The position numbers were made by a program, and so were the translations under genes. The notes beneath the pieces were generated by a model, which worked only from the letters and a program-made list of their open reading frames with translations, did no database searches and was not told the DNA's origin. 23,597 nt of DNA from a virus. Location of the stretch: IMG/VR virus record IMGVR_UViG_3300049491_000089, positions 1-23,597 of that record. One strand, 5' to 3'. Positions 23,474-23,597 of this stretch are shown in pieces (the first letter of the stretch is position 1; every line of letters starts with the position of its first letter).

Positions 23474-23597
23474 GTCACACCCTGCTATTGTTGATTTAGA
23501 GTTAGAAGATTGGTTGAAGCAAAATATGCGGATTCCGTTGCTGCCACAGAAAGCAATCAATCGTGCTGTGGCAGGCATACTTCGTAAGCACGGCTAT
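23466..23597 (+). CDS. Start of a further rightward gene, cut by window edge
   Basis: 44 codons visible from the ATG at 23466-23468 to the right edge, with GGGAG 7 nt upstream and an 8-bp overlap with the previous gene. It begins MAKSHPAIVDLELEDWLKQN and continues MRIPLLPQKAINRAVAGILR. Too short to assign. Confidence 0.7.
   Translation, partial: MAKSHPAIVDLELEDWLKQNMRIPLLPQKAINRAVAGILRKHGY

Overview
This window is part of the genome of a short-tailed, tailed bacteriophage (podovirus type). The left 21.9 kb is one almost gap-free leftward (minus-strand) block of virion genes. Read in the direction of transcription it follows the T7 late-gene plan: two small pre-portal proteins, portal (gp8-like), a 79-aa protein, scaffold (gp9 position), a 57-aa protein, major capsid protein (gp10 position), tail tube A and B (gp11 and gp12-like), a GNAT acetyltransferase in the gp13 slot, a cupin-like protein, three internal or ejection proteins (gp14, gp15 and gp16-like), terminase small and large subunits, then two receptor-binding proteins. 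The terminase pair lies upstream of the tail fibres, unlike T7, where gene 17 precedes 18 and 19. No RNA polymerase, DNA polymerase, lysis or integrase gene is inside the window. Host and lifestyle therefore cannot be read from it, beyond a probable Gram-negative host suggested by the T7-like ejection-protein set.

Region by region: 1-3707 holds a left-truncated tail fibre and a beta-helix tailspike that share a duplicated N-terminal anchor. 3746-6031 holds the terminase genes. 6073-13197 holds the ejection proteins. 13194-14182 holds the cupin-like and GNAT accessory genes. 14182-17064 is the tail tube. 17168-19346 is capsid, scaffold and small proteins. 19384-21825 is the portal and two small proteins. 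About 21826-22973 is a long non-coding divergent control region. 22974-23597 holds three overlapping small rightward genes, probably the start of the other (early) transcription arm.

The genes are packed by translational coupling (ATGA or TAATG overlaps). The few gaps carry regulation. Two hairpin terminators bracket the capsid gene. An octamer resembling the T4 late promoter box, (T/G)(A/G)TAAATA, stands 19-49 nt before six genes, and five of the six copies lie in the rare gaps. A 30-bp block containing the ribosome binding site and GTG start is repeated exactly in front of two genes 13 kb apart, and one copy is additionally folded into a perfect hairpin.

The most unusual part is the 1.1-kb control region. 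It has three perfect tandem 32-bp repeats plus a partial fourth. About 400 bp away, on the opposite strand, the same core motif recurs at 32-bp and then 22-bp spacing. There is also a cluster of three perfect hairpins. This looks like a replication origin and/or transcription switch built from helically phased sites. Its function is inferred, not proven.
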